Shown here in pieces: positions 52,896 to 62,561 of a DNA stretch of 64,000 bases (positions within the stretch are counted from its first letter, which is position 1; each line of letters begins with the position of its first letter). The stretch is from Alloyangia pacifica. Lineage in GTDB: Bacteria > Pseudomonadota > Alphaproteobacteria > Rhodobacterales > Rhodobacteraceae. The position numbers and the translations under genes were made by a program. The notes under the pieces are model-generated. The model ran no database searches and was not told the origin of the DNA. It saw only the letters and a list, made by a program, of their open reading frames with translations. Where the stretch lies: positions 186,001 through 250,000 of the forward strand of contig NZ_JAIVKX010000008.1 of the NCBI RefSeq assembly GCF_020524285.1, written 5' to 3'.

Positions 52896-53618
52896 ATGGC
52901 GAAAGTTGCATTGGTCACCGGCGGCAGCCGCGGGATCGGGGAGGCGATCTCGAAGGCACTCAAGGCCGAAGGTTACGAAGTAGCAGCGACTTATGCCGGC
53001 AACGACGAGAAGGCCCAGGCCTTCACCGCGGAGACCGGTATCAAGACCTACAAGTGGAACGTGGCGGACTACGAGGCGTCCAAGGCCGGCATTGCGCAGG
53101 TCGAGGCGGACCTCGGCCCGATCGACGTGGTGGTGGCCAATGCCGGCATCACCCGCGACGCGCCCTTCCACAAGATGACCCCGGACCAGTGGAAAGAGGT
53201 CATCGACACCAACCTCACCGGCGTGTTCAACACCGTGCACCCGCTCTGGCCGGGCATGCGCGAGCGCAAGTTCGGGCGGGTCATCGTGATCTCGTCGATC
53301 AACGGCCAGAAGGGCCAGTTCGCGCAGGTGAACTACGCGGCGACCAAGGCGGGCGATCTCGGCATCATCAAGTCGCTGGCACAGGAAGGCGCGCGCTACG
53401 GCATCACCGCCAATGCCATCTGCCCCGGCTACATCGCCACCGAGATGGTCATGGCGGTGCCCGAGAAGGTGCGCGAGTCGATCATCGCACAGATCCCCGC
53501 GGGGCGCCTCGGCGAGCCCGAGGAGATTGCCCGTTGCGTGGTCTTCCTTGCAGACGAGAAGGCCGGCTTCGTGAACGGCTCGACGATCTCGGCCAACGGC
53601 GGGCAATTCTTCGTCTGA
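52896..53618 (+). CDS. phaB: Acetoacetyl-CoA reductase
   Basis: The short-chain dehydrogenase reduces acetoacetyl-CoA to (R)-3-hydroxybutyryl-CoA. The 240-aa product has the NADPH site ALVTGGSRGIGEAISKALKA, the strand NAGITRDAPFHKM, the catalytic Ser/Tyr/Lys set in VISSINGQKGQFAQVNYAAT with KAGDLGI, and the PhaB-type end FLADEKAGFVNGSTISANGG. It has its own AT-rich promoter region (about 52798-52885) after the phaA terminator. Confidence 0.94.
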   Translation: MAKVALVTGGSRGIGEAISKALKAEGYEVAATYAGNDEKAQAFTAETGIKTYKWNVADYEASKAGIAQVEADLGPIDVVVANAGITRDAPFHKMTPDQWKEVIDTNLTGVFNTVHPLWPGMRERKFGRVIVISSINGQKGQFAQVNYAATKAGDLGIIKSLAQEGARYGITANAICPGYIATEMVMAVPEKVRESIIAQIPAGRLGEPEEIARCVVFLADEKAGFVNGSTISANGGQFFV

Positions 53619-53650
53619 CGCGCCGGCGTCCAGAGACAGGCACTCCTGAG

Positions 53651-53682
53651 GGCCCCGGTCGCGCAAGCGCCGGGGCCTTTTG
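53651..53682 (+). terminator. Rho-independent terminator of phaB
   Basis: GGCCCCGG (53651-53658) pairs with CCGGGGCC (53670-53677), followed by TTTT. Confidence 0.9.
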
Positions 53683-53809
53683 CCGCCTGCCCTGCCCTCA
53701 CGCCCACCGCGGAGTGTGCACTGGTGCAGCCCCTCCGCGCGGCAGTGGCCGTTTTCTGAAAGCCGGCACGGGTTTATATCGGGATCAAATCCTAGCCAGG
53801 AGAGAGACC

Positions 53810-54733
53810 ATGCTTACCCAGATCAAAGGCCTGCATCACGTGACTGCGCTGGCCAGCAGCGCGTCTCGCAACAATGCCTTCTTCACCGACACGCTCGGCC
53901 TGCGCCGGGTCAAGAAGACCGTCAACTTCGACGCGCCAGACGTCTATCACCTCTATTATGGTGACGAGATCGGCACCCCCGGCAGCGTCATGACCTACTT
54001 CCCCTTCCCGCAGGCCGCCCGCGGCCGCCGCGGCACCGGCGAGGTCGGCACCACCGCCTTCACCGTCCCCGAGGGCTCGCTCGATGCCTGGGAGGCGCGG
54101 CTGACCGAGGCGGGCGTCACCGGGATCGATCGGCTGAACCGCTACGGCGAGCAGCGCATCGCGTTCGAGGGGCCGGACGGCGAAGGGCTGGCCCTGGTCG
54201 AGGCAGAGGATGGCCGCACGCCCTGGACCGGCAGCGGCGTCGGCGATGACATGGCGATCCGCGGCTTCCACTCGGTGCAGATGCGCCTGCGCGATGCCGG
54301 TCCCACCGCCGAACTGCTCGGCGCCATGGGCTACAAGGAAGAATGCCGCCAGGCCAACGTGATGCGGCTGGTGCTGCCCGAGCACAACGGCGCGGGCACC
54401 ATCGACATCGAGACGGTGGATGCCTCCCAAGGCACCCAGGGCGCCGGCAGCGTGCACCACATCGCCTTCGCGGTGGAAGACCGGGCGGCCCAGCTCGAAG
54501 TGCGCAAAGCCTTGACCGAGCAGGGCTTCCAGATCACGCCGCAGATCGACCGGGACTATTTCTACGCGATCTATTTCCGCAGCCCCGGCGGCGTGCTCTT
54601 CGAGGTGGCGACCAACGAGCCCGGCTTCGACCGCGACGAGGACCGCGCGCATCTCGGCGAAGGGCTGAAGTTGCCGACGCAGCACGCCCACCTGAGGGCG
54701 CAACTCGAAAAGACGCTCGAGCCGATCGATTGA
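53810..54733 (+). CDS. Ring-cleaving-dioxygenase-like VOC protein (MhqO/LinE type)
   Basis: The 307-aa product has two vicinal-oxygen-chelate modules. The first begins IKGLHHVTALASSASRNNAF and contains the metal His, and the second contains MAIRGFHSVQMRLRD and SVHHIAFAVEDRAAQ. FEVATNEPGFDRDEDRAHLG near the end holds the metal Glu typical of hydroquinone-type dioxygenases such as MhqO. Its aromatic substrate is unknown, and no other aromatic-degradation gene lies nearby. AGGAGAG precedes the ATG. Confidence 0.88.
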   Translation: MLTQIKGLHHVTALASSASRNNAFFTDTLGLRRVKKTVNFDAPDVYHLYYGDEIGTPGSVMTYFPFPQAARGRRGTGEVGTTAFTVPEGSLDAWEARLTEAGVTGIDRLNRYGEQRIAFEGPDGEGLALVEAEDGRTPWTGSGVGDDMAIRGFHSVQMRLRDAGPTAELLGAMGYKEECRQANVMRLVLPEHNGAGTIDIETVDASQGTQGAGSVHHIAFAVEDRAAQLEVRKALTEQGFQITPQIDRDYFYAIYFRSPGGVLFEVATNEPGFDRDEDRAHLGEGLKLPTQHAHLRAQLEKTLEPID

Positions 54734-55092
54734 CCCGGCTCGAACCCCCTCCCCTCTCAGGGCAGCGCCCCCGGAGCTTGGCTCTCCGGGGGCGCTTTCT
54801 TTGTCAGGGCGTGTCCTGATCAGGGCACGGCACGCACGTCCTCCAGACTGCGCGGACCGATGGGGCCGCGACCATCCTGGCAAGGGTGAAAAGGGATGCG
54901 TGTCGAAAGACGTGCTGTGAAATGCCGCTGTTCCTGCGCCGTCCGGCGCCTTGCCCTGCCGCCCGGGCCCGGAGATTCGGGCCCGGAACCTCTGCGATCC
55001 TCGGGCGCGGCGGCCACTTGGATCGGTTTCTCACGTTTGCTCTCCAGGCGGGTAGGTGGCTGCCCCTGAGGGTGCTGCCTGCCCGGGCCGCG
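54734..55092. other. 359-bp intergenic region with terminator and palindrome
   Basis: The left end holds the terminator of the VOC gene. Further right, CCGGGCCCG (54962-54970) and CGGGCCCGG (54977-54985) form a perfect 9-bp hairpin that may end transcription of the DUF465 gene coming from the right. No coding region is convincing in the rest. Confidence 0.4.
54764..54803 (+). terminator. Rho-independent terminator of the VOC gene
   Basis: AGCGCCCCCGGAG (54764-54776) pairs perfectly over 13 bp with CTCCGGGGGCGCT (54784-54796), followed by TTCTTTG. Confidence 0.93.
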
Positions 55093-55266
55093 TCAGGTGG
55101 CCTCTGCCGAGAGCCGGCTAATCTCTTCCTTGATACGGAGTTTCTGCTTCTTCAGGGCTGCGACATGCAGGTCGTCCGTCCCAGGACTGCGCTGCATTTC
55201 TTCCACGGTGGTGGCGAGGTTTTGGTGCTTCTTCTTCAGTTCCTGCAGGTGAGAAGTTAAGCTCAT
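55093..55266 (-). CDS. YdcH-like DUF465 protein (copy 2)
   Basis: The 57-aa product has the short form of the family: LTSHLQELKKKHQNLATTVE and VAALKKQKLRIKEEISRLSA. A strong ribosome site AAGGAGG lies five bases before the ATG at 55266. The AT-rich sequence upstream suggests its own promoter. Function is unknown. Confidence 0.87.
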   Translation of the reverse strand: MSLTSHLQELKKKHQNLATTVEEMQRSPGTDDLHVAALKKQKLRIKEEISRLSAEAT

Positions 55267-55379
55267 TATGTCCTCCTTTTTGCTTTGGGCACACACAGTG
55301 CAGCATAACTTTTACATTCTGTCACGCCGCACCCGCAGCATTGCTTTCCGCAGGCTCAAGCCGATGCTCGGAACTCCGC

Positions 55380-56159
55380 TCAGGCGTCGAAGCTGATCGG
55401 TTTTCCGTCACGCAAGGCTGCTTTGACGACATTTGTATAATCTTCGCCGTCTTCAAGGTGGCGCGCCCCGGCGTGCAGCACGAGCGGCGGGCAAAGGCGG
55501 AAAGCCGCGCGCCCGCCCTTGCGTCCCCGCGCGAGAATCAGCCGGGGCGCGCGACCCTCTCTCGGGGCCAGCGGCAGCACCTCGACGGAGCCCAGATTGG
55601 CACTGAGGGCGGAGACCAGCTCCGGCAGCCGCTCGACCCGCTGCACGAAGGTCGCCGTGCCCCGCGGTTTCAGCCGCCGCGCCGCCAGCGTGACCCAGTC
55701 GGACAGCGGCAACGCCCCGGCCTGCGCCAGCTCGACCCCGGCGTCCGGCGACACGCTGCGCTTGCCCGGCTCGAAATAGGGAGGATTGGCGAAAACGTGA
55801 TCGAAGCACCGCGCCTTCAGCTCCGCGGGCGGATGCGCAAGGTCGGCCTCAAGGATGTCCCCCTGCAGCCCGTTCTCGGCAATGTTACGGCGCGCGAGGG
55901 CGGCGTAGCCGGGCTGAAGCTCGACCCCTGTCAGGCGCAGCCCGCCCACCCGCACACCAAGGCAGATCAGCGCCGGCGCCGCGCCGCAGCCCAGTTCGAG
56001 CACCTCCTCGCCCGGTCGCGCCTCGACGCTCGCGGCCAGCAGCACGGGATCCACACCGGCGCGATAGCCAAACCCATGTTTCGGCTGCCATATCTTCGCC
56101 AGACCGCCGAGGAAATCGTCGCATCCTAGCGCCTCCTCGGCGAAGGCGTCGCGCCTCAC
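55380..56159 (-). CDS. TrmN6-like tRNA1(Val) (adenine37-N6)-methyltransferase
   Basis: The 259-aa SAM-dependent enzyme has motif I EVLELGCGAAPALICLGVRV, and the catalytic NPPY in HVFANPPYFEPGKRSVSPDA, the YfiC/TrmN6 pattern for adenine N6 methylation. The start QPKHGFGYRAGVDPVLLAAS is typical of the family. Its start overlaps the DUF2007 stop in an ATGA, so the two are cotranscribed. The target is tRNA in E. coli and is inferred here. Confidence 0.88.
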   Translation of the reverse strand: MRRDAFAEEALGCDDFLGGLAKIWQPKHGFGYRAGVDPVLLAASVEARPGEEVLELGCGAAPALICLGVRVGGLRLTGVELQPGYAALARRNIAENGLQGDILEADLAHPPAELKARCFDHVFANPPYFEPGKRSVSPDAGVELAQAGALPLSDWVTLAARRLKPRGTATFVQRVERLPELVSALSANLGSVEVLPLAPREGRAPRLILARGRKGGRAAFRLCPPLVLHAGARHLEDGEDYTNVVKAALRDGKPISFDA

Positions 56160-56377
56160 GCGCCGGCCTCGAAAGAGATTCCGAAGTCGCGCAGCACCCG
56201 CTGCGCCGCCTCCAGATCGCCGCTGCGCACCATCAATCTGCGCGGAAGTATGCCGAGAGACCCCTCGAGGACGCTCATATTTACGTCCAACTCAAAGCTG
56301 TCTATACCCTGCCCATCTAGGAGGGTCTTCGCCAGCGGGATCAGCGTGATGTCGGTGGTGCGCAGAAGTTCTTCCAT
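56156..56377 (-). CDS. DUF2007 domain protein
   Basis: The 73-aa product matches the short DUF2007 family. It has MEELLRTTDITLIPLAKTLL, a variable middle, and a C-terminal LMVRSGDLEAAQRVLRDFGI, resembling a signal-transducing PII-like small fold. Function is unknown. It is followed by and overlaps the trmN6-like gene, and is divergent from the polyprenyl synthase gene with a 54-bp gap. Confidence 0.87.
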   Translation of the reverse strand: MEELLRTTDITLIPLAKTLLDGQGIDSFELDVNMSVLEGSLGILPRRLMVRSGDLEAAQRVLRDFGISFEAGA

Positions 56378-56431
56378 ACTGGGGATGTAAGGACAGGGCC
56401 CCGGCCTTGTCGAGCCTGTGACGGGGGTCTG

Positions 56432-57433
56432 ATGGGCTTGGATACGGCAAAAACGAAACCGCATGATCGGCTGGCAACGATGCTGGCGGATGAGATGGGC
56501 GCCGTGAACGCGCTGATCCGCGAGCGGATGGCCTCGAAACACGCGCCGCGCATCCCGGAGGTGACCGCGCATCTGGTCGAGGCGGGCGGCAAGCGCCTGC
56601 GCCCGATGCTGACGCTCGCCGCGGCGAATATCTGCAAATACGACGGCCCCTACCACGTGCACCTCGCGGCCACGGTGGAGTTCATCCACACCGCGACCTT
56701 GCTGCATGACGACGTGGTGGACGAAAGCGCGCAGCGGCGCGGCCGCCCCACCGCCAACCTGCTGTGGGACAACAAGTCCTCGGTGCTGGTCGGCGACTAC
56801 CTCTTCGCCCGCAGCTTCCAGCTGATGACCGAGCCCGGCAACATGCGGGTGCTGGAAATCCTGTCGAACGCCGCGGCCACCATCGCCGAGGGCGAGGTGC
56901 TGCAGCTCACCGCGGCGCAGGATCTGGGCACCACCGAGGACATCTACCTGCAGGTGGTGCGCGGCAAGACCGCCGCGCTCTTCTCCGCCGCAACCGAAGT
57001 GGGTGGGGTCATCGCGGGCTCCGATCCGGCACAGGTTCAGGCGCTCTTCGATTACGGCGATGCGCTCGGCATCGCCTTCCAGATCGCCGACGACCTGCTC
57101 GATTACATGGGCGACACCTCGGCCACCGGCAAGAACGTCGGTGACGACTTCCGCGAGCGCAAGCTGACCCTGCCGGTGATCAAGGCCGTGGCCGCCGCAG
57201 ACGCCGAGGAGCGCGCCTTCTGGCAGCGCACCATCGAGAAGGGCAAGCAGGAAGAGGGCGACCTCGAACACGCGCTGGAACTGCTGAACAAGCACGGCGC
57301 GCTGGAGGCCACCCGCGAGGACGCGCTCGGCTGGTCGGAAAAGGCCAAGGCCGCGATGGCGCAGCTGCCGCAATCCGAGCTGCGCGACGTGATGATCGAG
57401 CTGGCGGATTTCGTGGTGGCGCGGCTCTATTGA
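56432..57433 (+). CDS. Polyprenyl diphosphate synthase (octa-/decaprenyl type)
   Basis: The enzyme extends farnesyl diphosphate with isopentenyl diphosphate to make the ubiquinone side chain. The 333-aa product has both Asp-rich motifs, LLHDDVVDESAQRRGRPTAN and IAFQIADDLLDYMGDTSATG, and the KRLRPMLTLA block. In this group ubiquinone-10 is usual, so decaprenyl product is likely, but length cannot be read from sequence alone. It is convergent with ispE, with only 22 bp between stops. Confidence 0.93.
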   Translation: MGLDTAKTKPHDRLATMLADEMGAVNALIRERMASKHAPRIPEVTAHLVEAGGKRLRPMLTLAAANICKYDGPYHVHLAATVEFIHTATLLHDDVVDESAQRRGRPTANLLWDNKSSVLVGDYLFARSFQLMTEPGNMRVLEILSNAAATIAEGEVLQLTAAQDLGTTEDIYLQVVRGKTAALFSAATEVGGVIAGSDPAQVQALFDYGDALGIAFQIADDLLDYMGDTSATGKNVGDDFRERKLTLPVIKAVAAADAEERAFWQRTIEKGKQEEGDLEHALELLNKHGALEATREDALGWSEKAKAAMAQLPQSELRDVMIELADFVVARLY

Positions 57434-57455
57434 GCCCGCGCCCCACGGCTTGGCC

Positions 57456-58340
57456 TCAGCCTTGGCGCGGCATCGCCCGCGCCTGCTGATCTCCCAGAAG
57501 ACCTTCGGCGACCCACCAGCCCGGGCGCGCAGCGCGCAGCGCCTCTGCCGCCGCACCCGCCTCTGCCATCGTGGTGAAGAGGCCGAAACAGGTTGCCCCC
57601 GATCCCGACATGCGCGCCAGCCGGCACCCCGGCAGCGCCTGCAGCTCCGACAGCACCGTGCCGATCACCGGCTCCAACGCCCGTGCCGCGGGCTCGATGT
57701 CATTGCGCATCTCCGCCAGCCAGTCGATCAACGCCGCGGCACCCGGGAAATCGGGCAGCACCTCGGGCATCGGGGGATTGTCGCGCGAGGTGAGGCTACG
57801 GAAAATCTGCGGCGTCGAGACCGGCACCCGCGGGTTGACCAGCACGGCAGGCAACGGCGGCAGTGCGACCGGTTCAAGCCCCTCGCCGATGCCGCGCACG
57901 CGCACCGGGCGGGAGGCGATGCACATCGGCACGTCCGCCCCCAGGACAAGCAAAGCGGCTTCCGCCCGCGTCAGGCCGTCAGCGTCCAGGGCCCCCGCCC
58001 CGGCCAGCACCGCGCGGGCGGCAGCGGCGGCATCCGCCGAGCCACCGCCGATGCCCGAGGCCACCGGCAGCACCTTCTCCAACACGATCTCGGCCCCCTG
58101 CCCTTCGCCCACCATGGCGGCGGCGCGCAGCGCCAGGTTGTCGCCATTTGCCGGCAGCCCCTCGGCCTCGGGGCCTTCGAGGCGCAGGGTCAGATCGGCG
58201 GCCGGCGCGACGCGCAGCGCATCGCCCACCGGCGCGAAGACGACCAGCGAGTCGAGCAGGTGATACCCGTCGTCGCGCTGGCCGGTGATGTGCAGGGTCA
58301 GATTGATCTTCGCCGGGGCAAAGACGTCAGTCCAGGTCAT
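57456..58340 (-). CDS. ispE: 4-diphosphocytidyl-2-C-methyl-D-erythritol kinase
   Basis: The GHMP kinase performs the fourth step of the MEP isoprenoid pathway. The 294-aa product has [20 protein letters not shown], the ATP-binding Gly-rich [20 protein letters not shown] and a C-terminal [12 protein letters not shown]. The TPR gene upstream overlaps the start by 14 bases, so the two are cotranscribed. The convergent neighbour is the isoprenoid chain-elongating synthase, so this is a small isoprenoid cluster. Confidence 0.95.
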   Translation of the reverse strand: MTWTDVFAPAKINLTLHITGQRDDGYHLLDSLVVFAPVGDALRVAPAADLTLRLEGPEAEGLPANGDNLALRAAAMVGEGQGAEIVLEKVLPVASGIGGGSADAAAAARAVLAGAGALDADGLTRAEAALLVLGADVPMCIASRPVRVRGIGEGLEPVALPPLPAVLVNPRVPVSTPQIFRSLTSRDNPPMPEVLPDFPGAAALIDWLAEMRNDIEPAARALEPVIGTVLSELQALPGCRLARMSGSGATCFGLFTTMAEAGAAAEALRAARPGWWVAEGLLGDQQARAMPRQG

Positions 58341-60048
58341 GCGCCACCTTCAGGGGCGGCCGGCCTTCCTCGGCGAGCACGGCGTCGAGCCCCACCGCCA
58401 GCTTGCGGCGAATGCGCTCGGGCTCGACATCGTCCGAGGCATCCTCGTGACCGACGAAGGAGAGCGCGCGCTGCCACTGGAAGCGCGCCTCGGTCTTGCG
58501 ACCGACCGCCCAGTAGACATCGCCGAGGTGGTCGTTGACCACCGGATCCACCGCCATCAGCTCGGCGGCGCGCTCCATGTGGCCGACAGCTTCCTCGTAG
58601 CGACCCAGCCGGTAGAGCGCCCAGCCGAGGCTGTCGACGATGTAGCCGCTCTGCGGCTCCGCCTCGACCGCGCGCTCGATCATCTCCAGCGCCTCGTCGA
58701 GGTTCACGTGATGCTCGACCATCGAATAGCCAAGGTAGTTCAGCACCTGCGGCTGGTTCGGCACGAACTCAAGCGCGGCGCGGAAGTCCGCCTCGGCGGC
58801 CTCCCAGTTGCCGTCCCGCTCCTTGCAGATGCCGCGGGCATAATAGAGGAACCACTGCGTCGGGTCGGGCGCGTCGAAGGTGGCGAGCGCCCGGTCGTAG
58901 GCGGTGATCGCCTCGCCGTAGCGTTCGAGCTGGCGCATCAGGTCGCCCAGCGCCGATTGCACCGCGGGCAGGCTGCCATGGGTGTCGGCGAGCTGCTCCA
59001 GCACCTCGACCGCGGCATCGAGCTTGCCCTCGGCGCGCAGCGCGTCGGACCGTCCCAGCTCGGCCACGTGGTAGGCGGCATCGTCACGCGGGACGCGGCG
59101 GTAGGTGGCGGCGGCAAGCTCGTACTGGCCCATCTTCTCCAGCAGCTCGCCCGCCATCAGCAGCGCGCCGACGTGATCGGGGCGCAGGTATTCCGCCACG
59201 CGCACGTGCAGCAGCGTGTAATCCTCGGCGGATTCATTCGCCAGCGCGCCGGCGATGGTGAAGAACACCTCGGCAATGCCGTCTCGGGCCGAGGTGACGA
59301 TGTCGAAGGGCAGCGTCTCGCCCGCGTCGATCTTGGCGCGCAGCTCTTCCATGCCCGGATCGAGCTGCGGGCCGAAAGCCTCGTCGATCAGCGCCACGGC
59401 ATCGGCCTGGCGGTCGATCTGCGTCAGGATCTGGATCTGCGCCAGCACCGCGCGGCGGGTCATCTGCATGCCGCCCCCCGCGGGATCGGCAAAAATCGCC
59501 TCGGCACCCTCGAAGTCGCCGACCGAAGCCAGCGCCATCGCCTTGTGATAAGAGGCGAAACCGGCGAGGCCGCGCTCTTCGGCCACCGCATCGAAGGAGG
59601 CCAGCGCCGCGCTCACATCGCCGCGGCCAAGCTCGGCCCAGGCTTTCAGCAACCCGTCGATCAGCGGTCCGGCAGAGCGGTCTTCTTCGACCCGGGTCAG
59701 CAGCTCGGCGTAATCCTCTTCGTGGGCGAGGACGGCGATCTCGGCCAGCTGTCCGATCTGGCTGTTGTGCCCCAGCGCGGTGAGCCGCTCGGCCAGAGCC
59801 TCGGCCCGGACGAAATCGCCGAGCCCGATGTTCGCGAGCGAGGCGCGCTCCAGCAGGTCGGCGTTTTCGGGGTCATGCTTGACCGCCTCGCCGTAGTAGC
59901 GGGCCGCGGCCTTGAAGTCGCCGGCGAAGCTGGCCTGCCGCGCCGCGAGATAGTCGCCCGAAAGGCTCTCGGCCGAAGCCGCTCCTGCCGCCATAAGCGC
60001 AAGCGCGAGAACCGTGCCGCGAAGTGTCCCGATTGCCTTGCCCGCCAT
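58327..60048 (-). CDS. Secreted tetratricopeptide-repeat protein
   Basis: The 573-aa product has a signal peptide ending at GAASAESL and is otherwise helical. TPR units are spread through the sequence, clearest at residues 30-110 ([20 protein letters not shown]) and 380-530 ([40 protein letters not shown]). It probably acts as a periplasmic or envelope scaffold. The ATG at 60048 follows GGAGG. It overlaps ispE, as in related genomes. The specific role is unknown. Confidence 0.88.
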   Translation of the reverse strand: MAGKAIGTLRGTVLALALMAAGAASAESLSGDYLAARQASFAGDFKAAARYYGEAVKHDPENADLLERASLANIGLGDFVRAEALAERLTALGHNSQIGQLAEIAVLAHEEDYAELLTRVEEDRSAGPLIDGLLKAWAELGRGDVSAALASFDAVAEERGLAGFASYHKAMALASVGDFEGAEAIFADPAGGGMQMTRRAVLAQIQILTQIDRQADAVALIDEAFGPQLDPGMEELRAKIDAGETLPFDIVTSARDGIAEVFFTIAGALANESAEDYTLLHVRVAEYLRPDHVGALLMAGELLEKMGQYELAAATYRRVPRDDAAYHVAELGRSDALRAEGKLDAAVEVLEQLADTHGSLPAVQSALGDLMRQLERYGEAITAYDRALATFDAPDPTQWFLYYARGICKERDGNWEAAEADFRAALEFVPNQPQVLNYLGYSMVEHHVNLDEALEMIERAVEAEPQSGYIVDSLGWALYRLGRYEEAVGHMERAAELMAVDPVVNDHLGDVYWAVGRKTEARFQWQRALSFVGHEDASDDVEPERIRRKLAVGLDAVLAEEGRPPLKVAHDLD

Positions 60049-60237
60049 GCCGCCTCCAGTTGTTTGCTTGGCGTGGAGAGTAGACCGCGCCGCCCCCCGG
60101 CGCAATCCGCGCCCCGTTCACGGGGCGGCGAGCGCGTGCCCTTGCCTGCCTGTCGCCCCGAGGCTGCGACATTTGTCCGCTGCCGCTGCGGCATCATTTA
60201 GTTTGCATTACCAATCATTGCTGAGTACATGCATATC

Positions 60238-60699
60238 ATGACCCAGACATCCTCCCCCCGCGATCGTTTCGGCTTTGCCTTCGTGACCCTTGCCCGGCAG
60301 TGGCACAGGGTGGTCGACAAGCACCTGGCCGAAGCCGGGCTGACCGATGCCACCTGGCGCCCGCTCGTGCATCTTGCCGAAGGTGGGGACGGCATCAGCC
60401 AGCGCGACCTCGCTGCGCGGATCGGGCTCGACACCTCGACACTGGTGCGGCTGCTCGACCTGCTCGAAGCGCGCGGCCTCGTCGAGCGCCGGGTCGACCC
60501 GGCGGACCGCCGCGCCCGCCGCATCCACCTGACCGCCGAAGGCCGCGACGAGCTGGCCCGCATCCGCGCCATGCTGCTACAGGCCGAAAACGAGCTGCTC
60601 GGCGACCTGGACGACAAGGAAACCCTGGCCATGCTCGACGGATTCGCGCGCATCGCCGCCCGCGCCGAGGCGATATTGACCGAAGAGGTGACCGCATGA
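60238..60699 (+). CDS. MarR-family transcriptional regulator
   Basis: The 153-aa product has the MarR winged helix: GGDGISQRDLAARIGLDTST, LVRLLDLLEARGLVERRVDP and the wing ADRRARRIHLTAEGRDEL. The ATG at 60229 would add three residues. Its stop overlaps the start of the FUSC-type membrane gene in an ATGA, so it most likely controls that efflux gene in response to an aromatic or drug-like ligand. The AT-rich TTAGTTTGCATTACCAATCA upstream may include its operator. Confidence 0.92.
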   Translation: MTQTSSPRDRFGFAFVTLARQWHRVVDKHLAEAGLTDATWRPLVHLAEGGDGISQRDLAARIGLDTSTLVRLLDLLEARGLVERRVDPADRRARRIHLTAEGRDELARIRAMLLQAENELLGDLDDKETLAMLDGFARIAARAEAILTEEVTA

Positions 60700-62552
60700 C
60701 CGATTCATTCCGCCGGCTCGGATTCGACCGCGCCCGCTTCGTCTTTTCCCTGCGCACCGCCCTCGCAGCCTGCCTGGCGCTGGTCATCGCCTGGCTGCTG
60801 GGGCTGGAGCACCCGCAATGGGCCGGGATGACCGTCTGGGCGGCGTCCCAGCCGATGCGCGGGCAGTTGCTGGAAAAGGGGCTGTTCCGTTTTGCCGGGA
60901 CGGTGATCGGCACGCTCGCGGGGATCGGCCTGATCCTTGCCATGCAGGTTCATCCGGCCCTGCTGGTCATCGGGTTGGCGCTCTGGGTCGGGCTCTGCAC
61001 CGGGCTGGCCAACCTCGCACGCGGTTTCATCGCCTATGGCACGGTGCTGGCCGGCTATACCGCCGCGATGGTCGCCCTGCTCGATGTCGGCCACCCCGAG
61101 AACGTCTGGACGCTCGGCGCCGACCGGATGGCGACGGTGCTGGTGGGCGTGCTTTCGGCACTGGTGGTCGGCTGGCTGTTTGCCCCGGCGGCCGACGGCA
61201 GCGCCCTGCGCCGGCGCATCCGCGGGCTGCTCGCCGATCTATGCGACCAGCTCGCCGCCCCTGCGTCCGACCCCGAGGCCGCGCGGCAGCTGATCTCCGC
61301 CATGGCGGCGGCGGAAGAGGCGCTCGACCCCCATGCCGCCGGCTCGCTGCGCTCGCACCGCGAGACCCGGGCCAGCCGCGCCCTGCTGTCGACCGCGCTA
61401 TCGGTGCTGCTCTGGCGCCGCGGGCAGGATCGCCCCGAACTTCCCGAGTCTGCCCGCCTTGCGCTGAGCGAGGCCGCAGCCGCCCTGCGGGCGGATGACA
61501 GCGCCGCAGCGCAGGCCGCGCTCGAGCGCGCCGCCGCCCTGCCCGACATCTCCGACACGCTGCGGCCTCTGGTCCGCGCGCTCGCCGACTGGCGCGCGCC
61601 CGAGAACCGCGCACGTCCCGCCGCAGAGGACGCGCTGCCGGTGGTGCTGCACCGCGACTGGATTGGCGCGCGCGAGGCGGCAATCCGCGCCACCGGCGCC
61701 CTGCTGCTGTTCGGCGCGCTCTGGCAGGTCACCGGCTTCGCCGCCGGCGCCTTCCTGCTGCTCGGCATGTCGATCATGATCTCGATCTTCACCACCTTCG
61801 AGAACCCGATCGCCATGCTGCCCTTCGTGTTCCTCGGACAGCTCATGGGCGCGAGCATGGCGCTGGCGATCCGCTGGCTGATCTGGCCCCACGCCAGTGC
61901 CGACTGGCAGCTGGTGGCAATGATCCTGCCCTTCATCTTGCTGGGCGGTCTGCTCGGCACGCACGACCGGGGCATGAAGGTCAGCTTCGACTACAACATG
62001 GTGATGCTGCTCCTGCTGCACCCGACGCTGCCGCTTACCGGCGATTTCGGCACCTCGGTGATGATGGCTCTCGCCGTGGTCGCCGCGCCGCTGGCCGCGC
62101 TGGTGGCCTACCGGACGATCTACCCGCCGACCCTGCGCCGCAAGCAGGTGACGCTTGCAAAGATGATGCTGCACGACGTGGCGGCGCTCGCCGGTGACGC
62201 GGACGCGCTGCGGCACCGCGCGGTCTGGCGGGCCCGGCTCTATCATCGGATGCTGAGGCTCTTCCGCCTGACCGAACGTTCGGCCCGGGCGCAGCGCGAT
62301 GCGCTGGACAGCGGGCTGGCGCTGCTCGACCTCGGCCATGCGACCATGCGCGCACATGAGATCCTCGCACATCCCGAAACGCCCGCCGCAGAACGCCGGG
62401 CTCTGAAAGCCGCCCTGGCGCGGCTCGAGCGGCTGAGCGAGACCCCCGCCCGCGCCGAGGGCGCGCTCAGCCGTCTCGCGCGGCGCGCCACCGGCGCGGA
62501 TGCGGAGATCTTCCGCCACGCCGCACGCAGCGCCGCCTCGCTTCCGGGCTGA
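60696..62552 (+). CDS. FUSC-family (AaeB-like) membrane efflux protein
   Basis: The 618-aa product has two membrane blocks (about residues 20-170 and 345-480), each followed by a soluble helical part, the FUSC/AaeB layout. ALVIAWLLGLEHPQWAGMTV opens the first block and GALWQVTGFAAGAFLLLGM the second. E. coli AaeB exports aromatic carboxylic acids with the adaptor AaeA, which is not seen next to this gene. It is coupled to the MarR-type gene by an ATGA overlap. Confidence 0.9.
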   Translation: MTDSFRRLGFDRARFVFSLRTALAACLALVIAWLLGLEHPQWAGMTVWAASQPMRGQLLEKGLFRFAGTVIGTLAGIGLILAMQVHPALLVIGLALWVGLCTGLANLARGFIAYGTVLAGYTAAMVALLDVGHPENVWTLGADRMATVLVGVLSALVVGWLFAPAADGSALRRRIRGLLADLCDQLAAPASDPEAARQLISAMAAAEEALDPHAAGSLRSHRETRASRALLSTALSVLLWRRGQDRPELPESARLALSEAAAALRADDSAAAQAALERAAALPDISDTLRPLVRALADWRAPENRARPAAEDALPVVLHRDWIGAREAAIRATGALLLFGALWQVTGFAAGAFLLLGMSIMISIFTTFENPIAMLPFVFLGQLMGASMALAIRWLIWPHASADWQLVAMILPFILLGGLLGTHDRGMKVSFDYNMVMLLLLHPTLPLTGDFGTSVMMALAVVAAPLAALVAYRTIYPPTLRRKQVTLAKMMLHDVAALAGDADALRHRAVWRARLYHRMLRLFRLTERSARAQRDALDSGLALLDLGHATMRAHEILAHPETPAAERRALKAALARLERLSETPARAEGALSRLARRATGADAEIFRHAARSAASLPG

Positions 62553-62561
62553 CCCCGCGCC